Assembly (NCBI GenBank): GCA_009741485.1
Contig: CM019217.1
Location: forward strand, 46,555,814-46,619,813
Origin: Malurus cyaneus samueli
Taxonomy: Eukaryota > Chordata > Aves > Passeriformes > Maluridae
DNA length: 64,000 nt
Direction of reading: 5' to 3'
Shown: in pieces, positions 51,301 through 63,012 of the stretch
Layout: each line of letters starts with the position of its first letter
How positions within the stretch are numbered: the stretch's first letter is position 1
Program-made: the position numbers and the translations under genes
Notes under the pieces: model-generated
What the model was told of the DNA's origin: nothing
What the model saw: only the letters and a program-made list of their open reading frames with translations
Database searches by the model: none

Positions 51301-54300
51301 AAAGTTTTAAAGATCTAAACCAAAACCCAACAAAAGCCACTCAACACATTCCTGCTGGGCTCAAACAGTGAATGCACTCTCAGATGACCCTTTGACATTT
51401 TCCAGTCATTGCAGAAAGGGTTGTCCCCTCTCTGGAATTAATCTAAACACCGATCCTCCTAACTGTCAGAAAAGAACCAGAGATTGAGAAAGGAAGTCTT
51501 TTTCTGATCAACAATCATCTCTTTAAAGTACCAAAGTATAGCTGAAGAAAGGCTTGTTTTATATGGTAACAAACAAATATTTGTGCAAACACCCACAAAA
51601 GCAGAAATAGGCTGGCTTTGATGTGGCTATAGGAAGGAGTCTACAGAAGTGGTAGGTTTGTGAAAATCAGATTGTCTTTTTAGGCGCTTCCTTTACCAAA
51701 GTGACAGTGAAAACCTGAGTTCAACATTTATCCTCCAAGTGAGCTTTGAAAAGCTTATCACCTTTACATCAGTTTAGCATAAATATATTGCAGCATAGGA
51801 TTAAAAAGCAACAAAAATACAGGTTTAGCGTTAAGTAGAGCAGAGATAAAAAAACAGTTCTGGTGCTAATGACAGCAATTGCAAAAAGGCACTTGCACAC
51901 AGGGAAGAATGAATTCAGAAAACAGCTGACCTAAAAAAGTACAACATAATCTAAAACTTTGGGACAGAAAAGACCACAAAGTACAGGAAGGATTGAAGTG
52001 GGATGAGCTTTATGGTAATCATTATATTGATGTCTAAGCCCTTAATAGAGAATAATGGTTTTATAATAGTGAGAAAGCTAAGGAAAGAACCTGGAGTACT
52101 CCTGCTTTCATTTTGTTTCTCCCTTCTCCCCTCACTCCTGGGATAGGTCACTGTTGAGCAGGATTAATGTCCATGCCTGAAATCAACTTCATTATTCAAT
52201 CTCCCATTCAAGAGCAGCCTAGATTCTTTCTCAAAGGGATCTAAAACAGGGAAAAAAGCTTAAAAATACATTCATTCAGTAATTTGTACTTCTTCCTGTA
52301 ACAGCAATATTTGTAGAAACCTCTGTCAAAAATTTTGAAGAGTGGAACACGTATCTGTCAAATCCAGATCAAGCTTCTACATATGAAAGTCCAGGCAAAT
52401 AACAAGGATATTTATGTGAAACTTTTAGTACAACTGTAGGGGTAAGATTTTTTAAAAAAGGCAATTTACATTATGGCTAGGTAGTCTGTTTTATTTAAAA
52501 TTAGGATGTTGCATACAGATGGAAGAAACTCCACTTGTGGTTTCTCAAAGACAGGAGGAGTCAATTATGGAGCGCAACAGAGAATCAGGTTTAGCCATGT
52601 ACTGCTAGCCTTTTCTAGGTTAATGCTTTTCATTTTTCCATTTTCCATTTTCAATGGAACTTGTAAGCCACTGCCCTTGTAGATAAGGCTTTAATTTTTA
52701 ATGCTTATGGAAAGAGATTCACCCCACTGAACATTCATCTTTGGTCCCCACAATTATCACTATTTCCATCACTAAGCTCAGAGAAAAAAACAACTTGTGG
52801 GTCAAAAAGAGTTTGCATTATAGGTGAGGAGAAATGAACAATACAACAGAGTACAAAAATGTACAAGGAATTACTGCAGATTTCTTTAGAATGAAATGAG
52901 ATACGAAAAGAAAGCACAAATTAGCTCTTTACCATTAATAGGGTATTTGTTGCATACAGCAACAAAATATTGGATATATAGGTAGGATCAGAGTTCTTCG
53001 TTCTGAGAAATTCATAGGTGGTTTAAAGTTATGCTTTCCCACTTTAGCTTTTTACACTTTTTTTAAACCGTGACATATCAGGAGGGTGAAGTGCCCCACA
53101 CTTCCCTCTTTCTACATTCTCTGCTTTTTAAAAAAATCTTATAAATAAAAATACTTAATTTATTCATAACAGAACCTGAGCTGCAAATTTAATGGTACCC
53201 TATCTCCAAAATAGCATATATTTACTTGTAAAGAAAGCAGAAAATAGTAATATGTCAAAAGATGTTAGGAAGGAAAATCCACAATTGCAAGCAAATGGTT
53301 GGGTTAGTGAACAAAAAAGAAACCAGAGAAGACATATGAGACGCCCACACCTTTTGTCAAAACAGAGAGGTTGGAAAAAATACTATTTGTTTAAACACAG
53401 GCTATAAATGAGAAATAATCAAATGCTAAAGATGAATCAAGTTTTACTTCGCACCTGACACTGTATGACATTGTATCCTTTTTTCTTGTAATTAAAGAGA
53501 TTTTAAGAAGAGGTGTTACTTGAAAGTTGAAGTGTTATCAGTTTGTCTGGGAAACATCTGTTTGAAGGAATTGCTCTGCCTCTAAATTTTCCTCTGTTGC
53601 TGTCATTAGTTGAAGTCTCGTATCTCATCTCCAAGAATTACAAGTCAGAATTATTGAAGCTAGCGTGAAAAGAAGATGGGAAAAGGTCCACTGTGCAATT
53701 CATCATTTGCTTTTTTTAGGAACCCATAGATGTGAAAACTTACTACCTTGTACTGAGGGAATACTGCTGAAAATATCAACGTATATTCTAAATTTTGGAA
53801 AAGGTAAAAGTGTGGGGGATCAAATGTTTCCAAGAGAGAGAGTTGGGCACAATGACCTTTTGCCTTGAAACAACAGTGTAAGTCTGGTTCACTTAAAGTA
53901 CCAGAGATGATGTTTTGAAGCTTTTCTATAGCTCCCTTAGATACCAATTCTGACACCTACCCCTACCTTACCAGCACCTCAGCTGGTTATAGCTCACAAC
54001 AAGCCTTGTATGGAGGAAGGAACAGCGGGAAGCCTCTTTTTCAGAGAAGATGCAACGTTTGCAAGTCAGTGTGAGAAAACTCATAAATTGCATAATATCT
54101 GTTTCATAAATAATCCGATACTTCTGAAGACCTGTATGTCCTCTGACAAATGCCAAACTCCCTGTTATAAATACATCCAGTGGCTTCACAGATCTTTATT
54201 TCAGGACTCCTTAACATATTTCCACTGTCTGTTTGAGCCCTTTTATGAATTTCACATGTGTAGCCTGTTGTAAGCCAACTACTTATCTGAATATTTTTTG

Positions 54301-56989
54301 GAGACTGCTTAAAAAAATAGAAGAGTTATGAACCACTGATTAAAAGCATAAACGTTTAACTTTAAAACTCAGAATTCATAGAAAGATCCATGAAAAGCTC
54401 ATGCTTTTCAACCATGAGAATAGTTTTATGCAGGCAACCTATTTCTAGACCAGAGAAAAGAAGATACATTCATATATGTCCCTGTAGCACTTCATATTTT
54501 CAAAGTCTTCTGCAAACATTACTAATTAATCCTTATCTACTCTTGCCAAATATGCTATTGTATTAAGAATTGACCTAACATAACCTTAAATGTTCAACAA
54601 AGCAACAGTCTACAGAAATGATAAACTATTCAAGCAAGGAGGTGGGAAGTGTTCAACTCACTGTTTCATAAGCATTTATTAATTTTCAAGATACTAGCTA
54701 AATTGATTGCTGATTGGAGCACTAAGGTGCTGCAGCCATACCAGAGGTGAGGCTGGCTTACCAAATAGCATTTATTATCCATGAGGAAATCTGCAGCGTG
54801 CTGTTTCTACAAAGATAAATTTGATTTGGTGACAATGGTCACTTTGTTAGTGTTAGAGGTTTAAAAGATTATTGAGTCCTTCAGATTTCAAAACAGCAAA
54901 AGATCCTAGAAGATTTTATTTTAAACTCCTGTTTATTTCCTAAAACATGAATTAATACAATTTTTGGATATTAAATACACAGTGCTGAGGTATTATTATG
55001 CTACTATTGCTAAAGTAGCATAATTTGAAAAGTCAACATCTTTTGACAGTGGAGACATTAGGATTTATCTTTGTCTCTCTCTTGTTTAACTTGTCTTTGA
55101 GGAGCAGAATCACCTCTGATCTTTAAAAGCAGGCATTCTCTAGTACTCTGCATCATAATAATTGTATGAATACTATATTTTACTGAATACTGATGAAGAA
55201 AATGGTGTAGGTACAACTCAAAGAATATTATAAAGTACAGACCTCAGTTTAAGCAAATGCATTATATAATTTCCACCTTGTTGGAAACCATGTATAAAAT
55301 AAACTTAAGAGATATAGACAGCAGCTAAGATACAACTACATAGCTACAACTTAGAATTGCCTCATTTAGTGTCAACATTGTAAAAATATGACAAAAGAAA
55401 CACAAATCCATCTTTATTTTCTTTAACACAGAGTTTGCTCCTGTTTTGAATTTAATGGTGCAAACAGAAATTAAACCATAGTATCTTCTTAATGTTTGAA
55501 AACTCTGTATTCATATATCATCAAATTCATGAGCTGGCCCAACAATTAACAATACCTCTCTATTTTCCAGTGACATTACTTTGAAAGTTTCTCTATTATT
55601 ATCAAGGGGGAAAAAAAATCTGAACATTTTGGGAACATTTATAATTTTCTGAAATTTAAACACTACATATTATAACTAAATCTACTTCTCTAGCAACTTT
55701 CAAAGTTAGACTCACTTATTTGATGGTTGGTTTTGTTTATTTGTTTGTTTTCAATATTACAGCACAGCCAAGGAGGATAACAATCAACTCTGCCTCCTCT
55801 ACATCTGTTGTGTTATGTGTGCACCATTGTACTAACATGACTCATATAGAAGCTCCTCCTGAGTAACAATATGCCTCTGTTTTCCAGTGAAACAGATAAA
55901 GGAGTAATAAAAATTAAAATAACAACTACAGCAAATAGTGCAACAGGCACTATTAAGAGAAAGGTATGCTCTGATAAGAGAATTGTTGATACGACGGCAA
56001 GGGCAATAACTTTATGACAGCGTAGGAGTAGAACACAAACAAACCACCTGAACTTTACACAAGTTGATGCCATTAATAAAAATAATCCAGTGATTTTTGC
56101 AACAATAGTGTAATAGGATCAATGGTTTCCAGATATATAACCTCAGAAAATTATTAGTCTTGGTTATCCACTTCCATCCAGTTGGATTAATGCTACTGCT
56201 TTTAAATAATAACTTTTTCTTTAGAGACAATAAGGTTGAGCTTCTAACAGAATATCTCTTTTGTTCCATGACATTTTTAAAAAAGTCTCTTAAGGCTCAA
56301 GTGCAACACAGACTAGGAATGACACAGCATGTGAGACACTCCTCTTAAAAAGAAGCTCCAAATCTAAGTTTTCCTGATAGCTTTTACTGGTTCAGCTATG
56401 GTAAGACCTCTCTCACTTGCACAAATTTCTCCACGTATTTTTTTTTTTCTCTGGATGCTTTTCCTTCTATGTAAAAAATATTTTCTTTGAAGAGGCTTGC
56501 TGCCTGCAGAATCTATAGAAGGGAGCTAATAAAACATAAGTCACAGACAGAAAGCTTGAGTGGTCAAATGCCCTTAAATAGGGGCATTTATGTTATGCAC
56601 ACTTGAAACAGATGTTCTGTTTGTGCACATCTGGATTTGTGTTGAGAGTGTCTTCTTCTGCCTGCTTCCAACTGGTGGATAAGAGCCAGGATAAAAAACA
56701 AGATAGGTTTATAAACTCTGTGTTCCTGATCAACTGCATGCAGTCCTGACATCATTACTATGCTTAATTAGAATTAGTTATGAGTAACTAGTGTTATTTA
56801 TTAATTACTATTAAATGCACTAGGGGGCTAGACCTGGAACAAATACAGAGAGCTAATCTCAATTTAAGATAAAACAATGGCGTAGATCAAAAATGGAGCG
56901 AAACAAAGTCCAAGGTTACAGTCCTCTCTTAGCTGGTTTATAATGTTACACAACAATAATTGTTTTAAGATATCCAAGTGCCCAATATT
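48305..56989. other. long non-coding tract, no gene firmly recognised
   Basis: About 8.7 kb of AT-rich sequence. ORFs are short and unremarkable. One splice-flanked open segment at 53720-53803, a perfect hairpin at 54995-55024 and another at 56566-56589 are described in the findings. A short run of CATTTTC-like units lies at 52630-52653. No CR1, SINE or LTR was recognised. Confidence 0.55.
54995..55024. repeat. perfect hairpin, 11-bp stem and 8-base loop
   Basis: ATTATGCTACT (54995-55005) pairs perfectly with AGTAGCATAAT (55014-55024) around an 8-base loop. It is too short for a microRNA precursor. It has no T-run typical of a terminator and no gene beside it, so its role is unknown. Confidence 0.85.
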
Positions 56990-57151
56990 AGAATAACAGA
57001 ATCGTAGAACACCCTGAGTTGGAAGGGACTCATGAGGATCATCAAAGTTCAGTTCCTGGTACCACACAGAACAAACTCAAGAATTATACCACATGCCTGA
57101 GAGCATCACCCAAATGTTTCTTGAGCTCTGGCAAGCTGGTGCTGTGATTGT
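56990..57151 (-). mobile_element. CR1 LINE 3' end, minus strand
   Basis: Read on the plus strand it begins with the reverse-complemented CR1 end, 'agaataacagaatcgtagaa', then 'caccctgagttggaagggac', 'atgaggatcatcaaagttca', 'caagaattataccacatgcc', 'gagagcatcacccaaatgtt' and 'gagctctggcaagctggtgctgtga'. These blocks are in consensus order for the 3' UTR of avian CR1. The copy is 5'-truncated on its own strand near 57151 and is non-coding. Confidence 0.9.
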
Positions 57152-60100
57152 CCCACCTCCCCTCCTCGCCATTACTTATTTACCTCTTCCTCACATGTAA
57201 AAATTTTACAGATGGCAAAGGTCACTGACATCCCAGCATAACCAGGATCATGAAAGAAAGCAGTGAGGTAGCTGTAAAAGTATGTAGGATGCTAGAGCTA
57301 GTGGAGATGAAATAAAGCTGATCAAGAAGGAAGATCAGGTTAGAGAAATAGATAGTATATACTGAAATAAAATCAGTGAGAAGAGAGTGCTAGATTTAGA
57401 GGAAGTGAGGGAGTATAATCGGCAGACAGGAAAGATGTCTGGAATTTTCCTTTGCATTATTATTATTTTAAGTATCAATCTAAAAGGATATTGTGCAGTG
57501 GCTCATATGTTTGTAATTCACTGTCTGCTACTTGTGTTTTAACATGAGGGGTCAGGAATCAGTCTCCTGCACTTCCTTCATGACCCTGTCTGCATCCCTG
57601 GGCATACCACTTTACATGCCTTCATTTCCTTATGAAAGATACATTACAACAGCAGTATGCAGTATTTGGATTTAGGACTAATGATTCAAATTTCAGAACC
57701 AAAAAGTACTGAACACGCAACCAGAATGTTCAAAACTTCTTCAAAGTACCCTCTTAGGATCTGAGCTGAACTTTATCAAGAAACAGGGGAAAAGACTCTG
57801 GACAAACCAGGAAGCTGCTGACAGGTCTGGTTGCAAAGGGGTGACTCTGTTCTTTTCCAGTTCAAGAGATGTGTCACTACTTTTTCACTAGGCCATCCTA
57901 AGGAAAAAAAAATATGCTTCGTATGTATTTAAGAAAATAGTATTCTAAAATTTCTCTAACTCTTCTTGATTATTCTAGTGTGCACAGGCCTATGACAAGC
58001 ACTGGACATGCAGATGAGTTTCTAAATAGGTAGTTTTCCCCTAAAAAGATGGAAATTCATGGGTTTTAGAACAGATTACATAACTGCCACTGTACAATCT
58101 CTCTTCATGTACCACTAAAATATTATCATCCAGCTATATAATCAGTGATCTTAGAGTGGACCATATTCTACAATATGCATGTAGCAAATCACTACTGATA
58201 TCAATGCTCACTTACACCATGCATAATAATCTCCTGCCTCCAAAAATTTTAAACATTGAAAAGTACATGAAATTTAAAGCATTATTATAGTTTTCTTAAC
58301 ACAGGAGCCTGCATGGCAGCTCTAATGACCCAGGAAAATATTAGATGAGGAAAATAGACATCAGGGAAATGTGGTTTTGATGATGCATATAACAGATGTC
58401 CACCCATGATTAACACATGTTGCTCTGTAAATCCTTATGGGTGGCAGTGGGTGAAAATCAATAGCTGAATCTTTATTGGCACTGCAGCAGAGCTAGCTGG
58501 ATTTATGGCTGAGTGAAGATGACTGCAGAAACACCTTCAAGGCTCAGATGCTGCTGGGTAGCTCCCTGAGTGAGAATTTTCACATCAGGAAGCTTCACCT
58601 GTTTCAGGATTCCTACTGCCCTGTGTTGTAAGGGCTTAGACATTAGAGGCAACATTTACACCCCCTCTATCACCTGACTTGTATACCATGTGGGACAAAA
58701 CACGTTTTAAAACCTTTAGTCAACTTGCTGCATATTGTCAGCTGTGCTCTGAAAGGAAGAGAAAAAATTCTAGGCATGGCAAGTCAAAGAGAAGCTATCT
58801 AAATTTTTATGAGGAGAGGCAGAACGGTATAGCACTCCCCAGCTTTTTAAAAGGTGATCAAATTGAATTGCATAGGTACAGTGAAATGAAAACTGCTGAC
58901 ACTAAAAGATTGAGCTGGAACCTGACACAGGACAGGAAAGGACACATGTGTGCTTCAGGACTGGATTAATCTGACAGTTACATTTCAATGTGTGCAAAGC
59001 ATTTGAGACCAATTTTTAAAAGTATATTCATAAAGGAAAGGTGATTGTGGAAATGAAGACTTACAAGTCCATCCATCACAAGTTTTGGGCCATCATCTAA
59101 AACAAAAAATAGCTTGCTGACATCTGGCTATGAAGCCCTGTAGAGGTACTTCTTCCCAAAACAGAATGACTTGTATCAGTTCAATGCAATATTTTTCCCC
59201 AAGTATTTTGGGCTTACCACATTCTTTGTAGTTTGAAAAAACTTGCAAAACACATTTTTGACTACTTAAAAAATTGAAACTCTCCAACCCTGAAATTAAA
59301 TCTTCAAACCCTTAAATTTAAACTCCATATGTGCCTACTTTCTGTTTCCATACTCTCTCAACAGATCATTTTAACTCTGAAGCAATTACACTGCATCCCT
59401 TTGGTGATGTTCTCTAACGGAATGTTCTTTTCCTGTCCTCTTCACAAAGTCTCAAAAAAAGAGGGAATTATATATGTACACACACGTATGTATATAAACA
59501 TATATCTCAATAAGCATTTAGAGCTGTGACAAATTTATTCTTACTGTCAATTTAATACATCTGTTTTCCATTTGAATTTGATATAGAGCCTGGTGTTTTC
59601 TATTAGATCATATAAACAAGTGTTTGATTTAAAACAGGATTATTTTTCTTCACAGAGATTGAGGGCAGCAATAAAAATCACTCTTTTTGGGAATACAAAT
59701 GAGGTGGTAATTCCATTAAATATAAAGATTGAAATAAGAAAAAAAAGTTAATTAAAGAGTTAAAAAAGCTTGTCCACAGGTCTGTTTGGTCTACTGATCT
59801 GGACAGAAATTGTTCTTGCATGACTGACTTTTCTAGTGGATTACACCAAAATGAGACATATTTCATTTTTCCAAGTTGGCATGCTTGGAAAGATCAATCA
59901 GTTTGCTGTCATTAGCAGTACTGGTGTGAAGCCCAAAGCAAGGTAGACACTTCACCACTCTATTGGATGAAGTTCACTTTCTGTTCTAGACTTATTAATT
60001 GCTTCTTAGAAAGACAAAAAAAAAGGCACTTTCCTTTTTTATAAACTAGTATTTTAATTTTTGTAAAAGAGGACAATTGTGAGTCTGCAGATGTAGTTTG

Positions 60101-60417
60101 TAAAATAAAACCTCAAAAGGATTTGAGTGAGAGCATGTCATCTAACAGTGAGGGATTAGGGCCATAATAAAATTTAAATGGGAACAAACCCGCCCCTAAG
60201 GAGTAGTACATTCCTGAAACAGACTAAGGTCATCTCAGAAAGGGGTGTTCCATTTGTAAAGCATACTTTTACAAAAAGGCAAAGCAAATGTAGATTCTGG
60301 CTGACAGATACCTTGCTATTCTGTCCAAAAAGCTGGCCCATGGGACTGGGCTGTTCCTGAGTACTACCACAGCACTCCACAGCACCACCAGCACTCCGAA
60401 AGCACCTAAGCAAACCT
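57152..60417. other. non-coding tract with one possible MIR-like remnant
   Basis: About 3.3 kb. Sequence near 57548-57640 is weakly reminiscent of a MIR core (see findings). TA/CA-rich simple sequence lies at 59468-59506. The stretch 58290-58620 is somewhat less AT-rich, with no recognised repeat or exon. Other ORFs look accidental. Confidence 0.5.
59468..59506. repeat. TA/CA-rich simple sequence
   Basis: Alternating purine-pyrimidine TA, CA and GTA units with interruptions. No associated gene. Confidence 0.7.
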
Positions 60418-61065
60418 AAGGTATCTCGCCTTACTGAACCTCATACAACTGATCCATGGCCCATTGATCCAGCCAGTCCGGATCCCTCTGCTGACCCTTC
60501 CTGCCCTCCAGGAGATCAACATTCCCAAGCAACTTAGTGCCACCTGTGAACTCAGTAAGGATGCACTTGAACCCCTTGTCCAGATCATCGATAAAGATAT
60601 TAAACACAGCTGGCCCCAACACTGAGCCCTGGGGTTCCCCACTAGTGACCAGCCACCAGCTGGGTGTAAGACCACACACCACCCTCAGGGCCTGCCCATG
60701 CAGACAGTTTTTCACCCAGTGAACAGCACACACATCCAAGCCATGGGCAGCCAGTTTCTTCAGGAAAATGCTGTGGGAAACAGTGTCAAAGGCTTTACTA
60801 TTAGGTAGACACAGACTTCCCCTCATCCACCAACCAACACCTTGCCATAGAAGCAGATCAGTTTGGTCAAGCAGGACCTGCTTTTCATGAACCTGTGCTG
60901 CCTAGGCCAAATTCCCTGTGGTCGGGCATGTGCCATGTGATGGCACTCAACATGATCTCTTCCTTCCCCAGAACCGATGTCAAACTGACAGACCTGTAGT
61001 TTCCCAGATTGTCCTTGCAGCCATTTCTGCCAGATCAATATCACATTTGCTATCCTCTCTCGCTA
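60418..61065 (-). pseudogene. CR1 LINE ORF2 reverse-transcriptase fragment, inactivated
   Basis: The minus strand encodes a piece of the CR1 ORF2 reverse transcriptase. Between 60826 and 60431 one frame reads through [24 protein letters not shown], then [20 protein letters not shown] and [12 protein letters not shown]. These match the order of palm-domain motifs in CR1 enzymes. The catalytic F/YADD box is replaced by FTGG (coded around 60540-60550), so both aspartates are lost. Upstream sequence up to about 61065 is still CR1 but lies in other frames with stops and indels. Both ends are truncated: neither the endonuclease domain nor the 3' UTR is attached. An intact CR1 ORF2 is several times longer. 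It is a dead, internally derived LINE fragment with no host function implied. Confidence 0.9.
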
Positions 61066-62573
61066 AGCAGATTCTAAACAATCAAACTGAGCTTCATGTA
61101 CATTCAACCCAGAGAGTAAATAATTTGGAAATAAATTATGATGGCATTGAATTAAAATTCAGACTTTTAGAAAGAATGTTTTGACACCACCTGTACCAGG
61201 AATAGATTTGCTGAGCTGCAGTGATTTACAGAAGCACTACTGCTGATGGTAGACCATTTGTGATTCTAAGAGGGAAAGAGAAACATGTAATAAAAATATA
61301 GAGACAAATAAAGCTTGAACAATAGTGAAATTCAAAGGGACAAAATATTATCTATTTTTTAAAAGTATATCCCAGTTTAATATCAGTATCTAGTAAGAAA
61401 GAAAGGCACAAATGAGAGCTTTACAACTGGGTGTTTTTTTTTTTTGCCCCTAATATCTAAGAGATTATGCAAAAGAATAATAATATTAGAATCCAAGCAA
61501 TTTATAGCCGTGACCTTGCTGACCTTGTCCTACAAAATGACAATGAGTCAAATGGCACGTAAGTTAGAATAATTGAAATATCTTTAAATTTGGAATAGAC
61601 CAGGAGTTTTGTGCCTCTGTCTAGGTACAGAAGAGTAAGGTTTACATGACTCTACTCAGCGTCCATCTTTGAACGGACTAAGTAGTTTATGTTTAACAAG
61701 CAATGGTGAGAAACAACACGTACACTGATCCAGTTTGCACTGCAGCAGGCATGAGGACGGATCTTTTGCCATCAAAATAAAACAGCGGGGCTCTGAGAAT
61801 TTAACGGCTTACTGGCCTCAGCTCTCTGGCTGCAAATCTACTCATTGGCACTGGGGCACAAGGAACCATTTTCCGAGAAACCCTGGGAAAATCCTCATCA
61901 GTTCTTAGATCCAGGAGGAAAAACATAAGGAAAAGCACTTACAAATCTTGGTATGTATTTTACACTGGTTACAAAGCAGATAGGAACAGCTTTTTCTTCT
62001 CGTGAAAAACTCAAACAAATAGGAATAGCTATAATGCAAAATGAACCGCTAACCTCCCCTTTAATGCTTTGTGAGGTTTTTTTTTTTGTTTTTTTGAAGC
62101 TTCATATTTTCATACTTAAGAGTCAGATTCTTATATTTCCTGATGTAGCAGATAAGATGTAGAAATCCAAGCTTTCCCTCAATACATCACACTGGACTTT
62201 GAGTCACAAATGTACTAATGCAAAGGATTCTGCTTAAATGATAATTAAAAAAAAAAATTAGGGTTAGTTTAGCTTGGTAAAACAATCTCAGCTCAATACA
62301 TTATAATCAGTATTTTTATTGAATGGAATGTTTTCCATATTAAAGCTAAACTAATAAAAAAAAAATTAAATGGAGTTTTTGTTTGTGGAAAAAGGTAGTA
62401 TAGTATAAGAAATATCCTCAAACCAAATGGTGGCACCTTCATTTGGAAGTATCAAAACATTTTTACATACTCTGCTAGGAAAAAAACATATTTTCAGAAC
62501 TGTGCTGGTTTTAAGTTCCATGATAACATCTCGTGTGGCTACATTTTACCTTGCCCTCCAAGGGTGTGTTCAG
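61066..62573. other. non-coding tract, nothing recognised
   Basis: About 1.5 kb between two CR1 fragments. It has T runs near 61434-61445 and 62068-62077. The stretch 61500-61900 is less AT-rich than its flanks and free of recognised repeats, but nothing in it supports an exon or RNA gene. Confidence 0.5.
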
Positions 62574-63012
62574 TACAGAACCACAATATATGCTTAGCTG
62601 GAAGGGATCCACAAGAACCATTGAGTCCAACTCCTGCCCCCGCACAATATAACCCCAAGAATCACATCAGGTGCCCAAGAGTATTGTCCAAACTCTTCTT
62701 GAAGTCTCTCAGGCTTGATGCTGTGACCTGTTCCCTGGGGAGCCTGTTCCAGTGTCCTGTCACTGGTCACCAGAGAGAAGAGATCAGTGCCTGCCCCTCC
62801 TCTTCCCCTCATGAAGAAGGCTGTAGACTTCAATGAGGCCTCACCTCAGTCTCCTCCAAGCTGAACAGACCAAGTGACCTCAGCCAACCCTCATAGGTCT
62901 TCCCCTGAAGGCCCTTCACCACCTTCACTGCTCTCCTCTCTAATAGTTTAACATCTTTCCTATATTGCAATGACTAAACCTGCACACAACAAAATAGGCT
63001 CGGGCTGCAATT
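62574..63012 (-). mobile_element. CR1 LINE 3' region, minus strand
   Basis: On the plus strand this is the reverse complement of about 440 bp of CR1 3' sequence. It starts at the element's 3' end near 62574 with 'acagaaccacaatatatgct', 'agctggaagggatccacaag' and 'ccattgagtccaactcctgc'. It continues with 'ggtgcccaagagtattgtcc', 'ggggagcctgttccagtgtc', 'tcacctcagtctcctccaag', 'tgaacagaccaagtgacctc' and 'ctctctaatagtttaacatc'. The last blocks correspond to the end of ORF2, so the copy includes the C-terminal coding end and the 3' UTR. Stops and indels disable it. It is the longest CR1 3' end in the window. Confidence 0.92.
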
